From: Euperipatoides rowelli
Taxonomy: Eukaryota; Onychophora; Udeonychophora; Euonychophora; Peripatopsidae
NCBI GenBank assembly: GCA_003024985.2
Contig: PXIH01S0035111.1
DNA length: 12,713 bases
Strand: one strand, 5' to 3'
Shown here: positions 9,040 through 12,713 of the stretch, in pieces
Position numbering within the stretch: position 1 is the first letter of the stretch
Layout: every line of letters starts with the position of its first letter
Notes under the pieces: generated by a model
Seen by the model: the letters and a program-made list of their open reading frames with translations, nothing else
Database searches by the model: none
What the model was told of the DNA's origin: nothing
Position numbers and translations under genes: made by a program

Positions 9040-9162
9040 GTTTACCTCGGTCGTTGAAAGCTGTTTTTTTGGCATGGATTGAAGGAATCATATTTTTTAT
9101 TGTGTTGATGTATGTTCGGAGATACTTACTTCAAGCTCTGCTCGCTTATCATGGATGGATGT
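9040..9162 (+). CDS. CPT1: CPT1 internal exon: second transmembrane segment
   Basis: This 123-bp exon follows a 99-bp intron. The acceptor is TTTCTTTCAG and the donor GTAAGT. Phase 1 at the left joins A with GT to give Ser. The exon ends with a single T that the next exon completes to Tyr. It encodes SLPRSLKAVFLAWIEGI, then a hydrophobic stretch (IIFFIVLMY) and RRYLLQALLAYHGWM. The hydrophobic core is transmembrane segment 2. The R/K-rich end followed by YHGWM is the CPT1 landmark that starts the cytosolic domain (SYHGWMF near residue 131 of mammalian CPT1A). The loop between the two membrane segments is about the usual length. Confidence 0.95.
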
Positions 9163-9905
9163 GTAAGTGCCCTAAAAATAATGTTAAAGTATAGCCTACC
9201 ATGATCCCAGTAGGCCCATTATATCTCTTTCAACATATGAATTAAAAATAAATAAAATATTTTTGATGATGATGATCTTTATTGTTATAAAATGATAAAT
9301 CAATCCTATTAAAAAATATTACAAAAAATAAATACAAATTTATTTGCCATTCAAATGTATATTTTATAAAGAACATGGCATTAAGATATTTCGATTTAAC
9401 TTTAGCTGCATTAATTATCGGTGGTTTATTAGTAAATTTTAAATGTCATCTAAACAAATATAGCCTACTGTAACTACCATGATTTCTATTATTAGTAAAT
9501 TTTATAATACCATTTAACTTTGATAGATCATGATATATGCCAGATTGACCAGCAAATATTAACTTGCATTCACTAAGGATTCAATATTAGTGTGTTATAA
9601 AGTGAGTATCTTTCAAACTTATAATCAAGGGGAAAATAGATGGAAGCACTAAATTTCATTGTAAAGAAGAAAAAAAGAGGGTTCTTTTTAATCATAAAAT
9701 GCTTCAACAAATACTCAAGAAATTACGAATTTTGCAGATTTTCCCCATTAATTTCCACATAAATCACAATAATCACCATCTTTAATGATATAGGCCTATA
9801 TTCAACAATCTTGGCTTGTATATTATAAAAGATAATAACTTCTTTTTTTTTTAAATAACATAAATATACTACATTTGTAGCAGTCATTATTTTTTTCTAT
9901 TTCAG
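9163..9905 (+). other. CPT1: CPT1 intron (743 bp)
   Basis: The intron runs from GTAAGTGC to TTTCAG. It is AT-rich and contains a short GAT repeat near 9265-9277, TAGCCTA words at 9192 and 9460 and a TAGGCCTA at 9791-9798. Nothing else is recognised inside. The preceding intron (8941-9039) is only 99 bp. Confidence 0.9.
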
Positions 9906-10117
9906 ATGAACAACCTAAACGGCCATCCGTAATTTCTCTCATTTGGAGTCTTGTAGTACGGTTAATTAGTGGTTACAATCCTTCCCTATATAGTTATCAG
10001 CGTAGTCTACCTCGTATGCCAGTTCCACCTCTTAAAGAAACATTGTTCAAATTGATAGAGTCATTGGAGCCACTCATGACAGCTGATGAATTAGAACAAC
10101 TCAAAAAACAAGCTAAA
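9906..10117 (+). CDS. CPT1: CPT1 internal exon: start of the cytosolic domain
   Basis: This 212-bp exon lies between acceptor TTCTATTTCAG and donor GTAAGT and ends in phase 0. It encodes YEQPKRPSVISLIWSLVVR followed by LISGYNPSLYSYQRSLPRMP and VPPLKETLFKLIESLEPLM, then a helical TADELEQLKKQAK. This matches the linker and first acyltransferase segment of CPT1 ([20 protein letters not shown] in mammals). The SLPRxPVP motif is shared across the carnitine/choline acyltransferase family. The membrane anchors upstream separate CPT1 from CPT2, CrAT and ChAT. The catalytic His and the rest of the enzyme must lie beyond 12713. The frame stays open past the donor to 10294 only by chance. Confidence 0.96.
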
Positions 10118-10559
10118 GTAAGTCCAGAAAAAGATATTTTAATCATTTGTGATTCAAGTAATAATATCACACTTCGTACCATGCAGCACAATGTTAAAAA
10201 TATTTCTATCAAATCGCAGATCATGAGCATAAGCTGTGCACTTTCTTATTTTACAAATAGTATGAGAATAAATGTTCCGCTATTATGCAAATGAAAGTCT
10301 TTCAGCCTCTTCCTCAATCTAAGACATGTTTTCTCCTTAATTTTTAAAAAAGTATTGAAATGAAGCCTACATTATCATTTCTGGGAAGCAGGCTATAGAG
10401 AAATATATATTTTCCTGATTTTGGTCCTTAATTTTTTTTTCTTTTGTTTAAACCCTAGTCTGCTCCATGTAGCAATGAAAAATATTTCTTTCACCAATAT
10501 AACAAAATAGCCTAGGATTGCAATAGAGTTAATTATTTTAAATTTAATCATAAATTTCA

Positions 10560-11400
10560 TATATATACAGTATATAGTAGATGATGTTTACACTTAATTT
10601 AATACACTGTTACTAAGGCTGGACATCAGACATCCTACAGATGTATGGTAAATAAAAACACGGTGATAATATAAAACTATATCAGATTTATTTACTAGTT
10701 TACAATTTATTCACTAGTTTACAATTCATATACTGGATATACATATATACTTTTTATATTATATACTGTATATGTTATATATTATAAGTTAGAGTTTAGG
10801 CTAGCCTATCGGTAAAAGCCAAATGCCTATTTGTATTCGTAGAAGATAAGAGAAACAACTCGAGTACTCAAATTGCTCCTTTATCAATCTCTTATACAGA
10901 TACAAATTTAAATTGCAAGAAATTTCCTACTAGAACATTCCATGACTTCAAAATATACTAGTGTGAAGAGCACCTGGTTGTGTCTAACTTTGACGACATA
11001 GAACATGCACAAAAATCACACTATGGAACCCAACTCTTTACCTGCTAGCCCTGTACCATCTGAAAACAAGCTATCTGTAATATTAGAGTAATTCCTAGCT
11101 AACATTGTAAAATGAACTTAGCAAACTACACCAGGAGCCATACAAACATATAAATAATAAAAATTGAATATGACAGTAAAATTGTAGGAGGCCAAGTTCG
11201 GCAAAGCTCAATATCTGGGCTCCTAAGAGTAGAAACCCGTTTCAGCCTACTGTACTCATATTGATCTAGATGGATTAAGTAGTGGTGAAACAAACATCAG
11301 AAAATAATATTTTTGTTTTAAAAAAAAAGCGAAAAATAAATGAGTAATATTTTTTATATATTAAAATGTACTGTATGTAGATAAATGATGATTACTCCAA
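10560..11400 (+). repeat. Probable diverged first unit of the tandem hairpin array
   Basis: Blocks in the same order as the two clear units downstream suggest an older copy. ATATAT-rich sequence is followed by a small hairpin (ACATC-ctaca-GATGT, 10630-10644) and TGGTAAATAAAAACAC. Further on are TTCGTAGAAGATAAGAG (compare TTCGCTAGAAGACCG at 11674), TTGCTCCTTTATCAATCTC (compare CTGCTCCTTATATCGAGAG at 11730), and ACTTCAAAATATACTAG (compare ATTTCAAGATATACAG at 11823). It also has an adjacent 19-bp duplication, TTTATTYACTAGTTTACAA at 10687-10705 and 10706-10724. Similarity is weaker here and the limits are approximate. Confidence 0.45.
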
Positions 11401-12002
11401 CATCAATGGTTAATATATATATATATTACAATGAACCTATTTCTAGGTTCACCATACAATAGTGTAGAATGTGAAGGTTGAAATAAATGTCCGCTGGTAA
11501 GTGGTAAAAACATTGTTTATTTGCTGGTACTATAGTAAAAATATAACAGAAAAGCCTCCCATCTAACAAATAATAGTAAAGTTACTATGACGAGGTATCT
11601 AAGAACCTAGAGGAGCTACAGGCCCTCTAGCTATAGTAAGAAAAATATAATATAAACAAAACCATACAACTTTTCGCTAGAAGACCGTGGTTCTCTAACA
11701 TGCGAACATAGCATAGTTTCACATGTATGCTGCTCCTTATATCGAGAGAAGCATACACGCGAATTAACAAAAGATGAATAATTTAATTCCATAATTAATT
11801 ACACGTTCAAGTGAGATTGAATATTTCAAGATATACAGTAATTAGATTCAGCAATTTGCCAAATTGCTTTAATAAAGTTTAATACAATATTTACGAGTGT
11901 TATCCCACGTAAATACTGTATTAAGGAAAACAATTATACCTTGAAATAACAGCTGTCTCTTGAACATACTAATTAACAAATAATTACTAATAAAACCCCG
12001 TT
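11401..12002 (+). repeat. Tandem hairpin unit 1 (about 600 bp)
   Basis: This unit matches the next one along its length. It carries hairpins in this order: TGAACCTA/TAGGTTCA (11432-11451), CTAGAGG/CCTCTAG (11607-11630), a weak TAGA/TCTA stem (11678-11697), TGTATGCT/AGCATACA (11724-11757), and a 17-bp stem with one mismatch, 11879-11895 with 11908-11924. Shared linear blocks include TGAAATAAA, ACGTTCAAGTG, GAATATTTCAAG, AATTAGATTCAG, CCTTGAAATA and ACTAATTAA. The unit ends in AATAAAACC(CC)G. It has no open frame and no recognisable transposon protein. Confidence 0.8.
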
Positions 12003-12554
12003 CATCATAATATATATTATAATGATTCTGGTACCACAGAATCATTACAGGTGAAATAAAGGCAGCTTGAAACGAAACTGGCAGATAAATTAAATAAAAT
12101 GTTTATTCTGGAGCTATTGTATTAGAAATAACAAAAAAACCCTCCTTCGTAACTATACCAGTTTAACACAGTATTGAGGGGACTTTGAGCCTAGAGGGTA
12201 CAGCCCTCTAGTTTACAATAGGCAAATAAGTAAAATAAACATTAATACAAATGACTGTTCGCTAGAGGTCTGTCCTCTAATATCTGAACGAAGTAATGAT
12301 TCGCGTGTATGCTTCTCATTATATTGGGAGAAGCACACACAAATTAACAAATGATGAATAATTAATTAGCACGTTCAAGTGGTTTGAATATTTCAAGAGT
12401 TAATTAGATTCAGTAACCTGCCGCATTACTTTAATACGACATTTACGAAGCGTTAGTTTTGTAAATGTTGTATTAAGAAAATAATCAAACCTTGAAATAC
12501 CTCAGATACACTTCAAAGTACTAATTAATAAATTATAAATAAAACCGTCCGTTC
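12003..12554 (+). repeat. Tandem hairpin unit 2 (about 550 bp)
   Basis: This is the second clear copy of the unit, in the same orientation. Its hairpins are TAATGATTCTG/CAGAATCATTA (12020-12047, perfect 11-bp arms), CTAGAGGG/CCCTCTAG (12191-12211), TAGAGG/CCTCTA (12263-12279), TGTATGCTTCTC/GAGAAGCACACA (12306-12339, one mismatch) and TTAATACGACATTTAC/GTAAATGTTGTATTAA (12431-12476, one G-T pair). The offset to unit 1 falls from about 600 to about 550 bp along the unit because of small deletions. The end, AATAAAACCGTCCGTTC, matches the end of unit 1. Confidence 0.8.
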
Positions 12555-12713
12555 TACTTCTACCCCTCCCTGAAAAAATTTGGATCCCAAGTTTCTTTAC
12601 GCTCTGGGCGTCAAATTAATGTTAACATGAGAGGGAGATCAAAGTCCAAGGAGGGTCTGCTTGTTTAGCAGCGCTGCAAACGTTCCTGGTGGTTTCATCA
12701 GTTTTTAGACTTA
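12555..12713. other. Unassigned sequence at window end
   Basis: The tandem similarity stops at about 12554. The tail is less AT-rich, contains a perfect palindrome GCAGCGCTGC (12668-12677) and a C-rich patch (12564-12570). A 40-codon + frame (12546-12668) has no family features. It could be the start of another repeat. Nothing firmer can be said. Confidence 0.4.

Larger units (their letters stand above)
10118..12713 (+). other. CPT1: CPT1 intron, partial (no acceptor before window end)
   Basis: The intron starts at GTAAGTCC. I looked for the next conserved CPT1 exon (the region with LKSWWATNYVSDWWEE in mammals) and found no match up to the window end, so the intron is at least 2.6 kb. The first 440 bases are plain AT-rich sequence. 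From about 10560 on it is filled with the tandem hairpin units described separately. Confidence 0.8.

Noticed and set aside
8881-9075. Minus-strand open frame across two CPT1 exons and their intron
   Set aside because: Low-complexity lysine-rich translation of T-rich intron sequence, opposite a confirmed exon.
9997-10230. Minus-strand open frame over the third CPT1 exon
   Set aside because: It is a shadow of the real exon on the other strand.
10016-10294. Open frame starting at a Met within the third CPT1 exon
   Set aside because: It is the real CPT1 frame but with a false start and a chance readthrough of the GTAAGT donor at 10118.
12546-12668. 40-codon + frame at window end
   Set aside because: Starts directly after a stop in the repeat tail, has no start codon of note and no family match.
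12680-12713. CTGATGA on the minus strand, resembling a hammerhead ribozyme core
   Set aside because: The second core element (GAAA after a stem) is not present at proper spacing, so a ribozyme is not supported.
1-12713. tRNA, rRNA or CRISPR-like arrays
   Set aside because: No cloverleaf with A/B boxes, no conserved rRNA blocks, and no short evenly spaced repeats were seen.

Overview
The window is AT-rich eukaryotic DNA (introns, T-rich tracts, transposon remnants, no bacterial gene layout). It reads as part of an animal nuclear gene. The only well-supported protein-coding sequence is three consecutive exons on the + strand (8786-8940, 9040-9162, 9906-10117). They encode the membrane-anchor part of carnitine O-palmitoyltransferase 1 (CPT1), the outer mitochondrial membrane enzyme that makes long-chain acylcarnitines and controls entry into beta-oxidation. 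All three donors are GTAAGT and the exon phases fit together (2/1, 1/1, 1/0). Both transmembrane segments and the YHGWM and SLPRMPVP landmarks are readable. The first coding exon (malonyl-CoA-sensing N-terminus) and the catalytic exons are not seen, so the gene runs beyond the window. The host cannot be named. The intron style, the AT content and a strongly over-represented TAGGCCTA/TAGCCTA word suggest a non-mammalian animal, perhaps a marine invertebrate, but that is inference.

Layout: 1-95 is the end of a hairpin-rich repeat cut by the window edge. 392-843 is a hAT-type non-autonomous DNA transposon with an imperfect 8-bp target duplication. 2260-2727 (minus) is a decayed LINE reverse-transcriptase C-terminus. 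4062-4351 is a second short element with CAGGGG termini. 6128-6290 and 7048-7144 hold related AAAAACCCA/TGGGTTTTT fold-back sequences. 7093-7577 is an unusually open, less AT-rich island whose minus strand looks like decayed coding sequence. 7924-8293 is a third short inverted-repeat element, probably with a 6-bp target duplication. 8506-8563 has promoter-like ZNF143/YY1-type words. 8786-10117 holds the CPT1 exons, followed by an intron that runs to the window end.

The most unusual structure is in that last intron. Two clear (11401-12002 and 12003-12554) and probably three (from about 10560) tandem units of roughly 550-600 bp each carry a series of hairpins in the same order. In at least two hairpins the arms differ between units but pairing is kept by matching changes on both sides. 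This suggests conserved secondary structure rather than a simple satellite. The remaining long stretches hold only AT-rich non-coding DNA and simple repeats.
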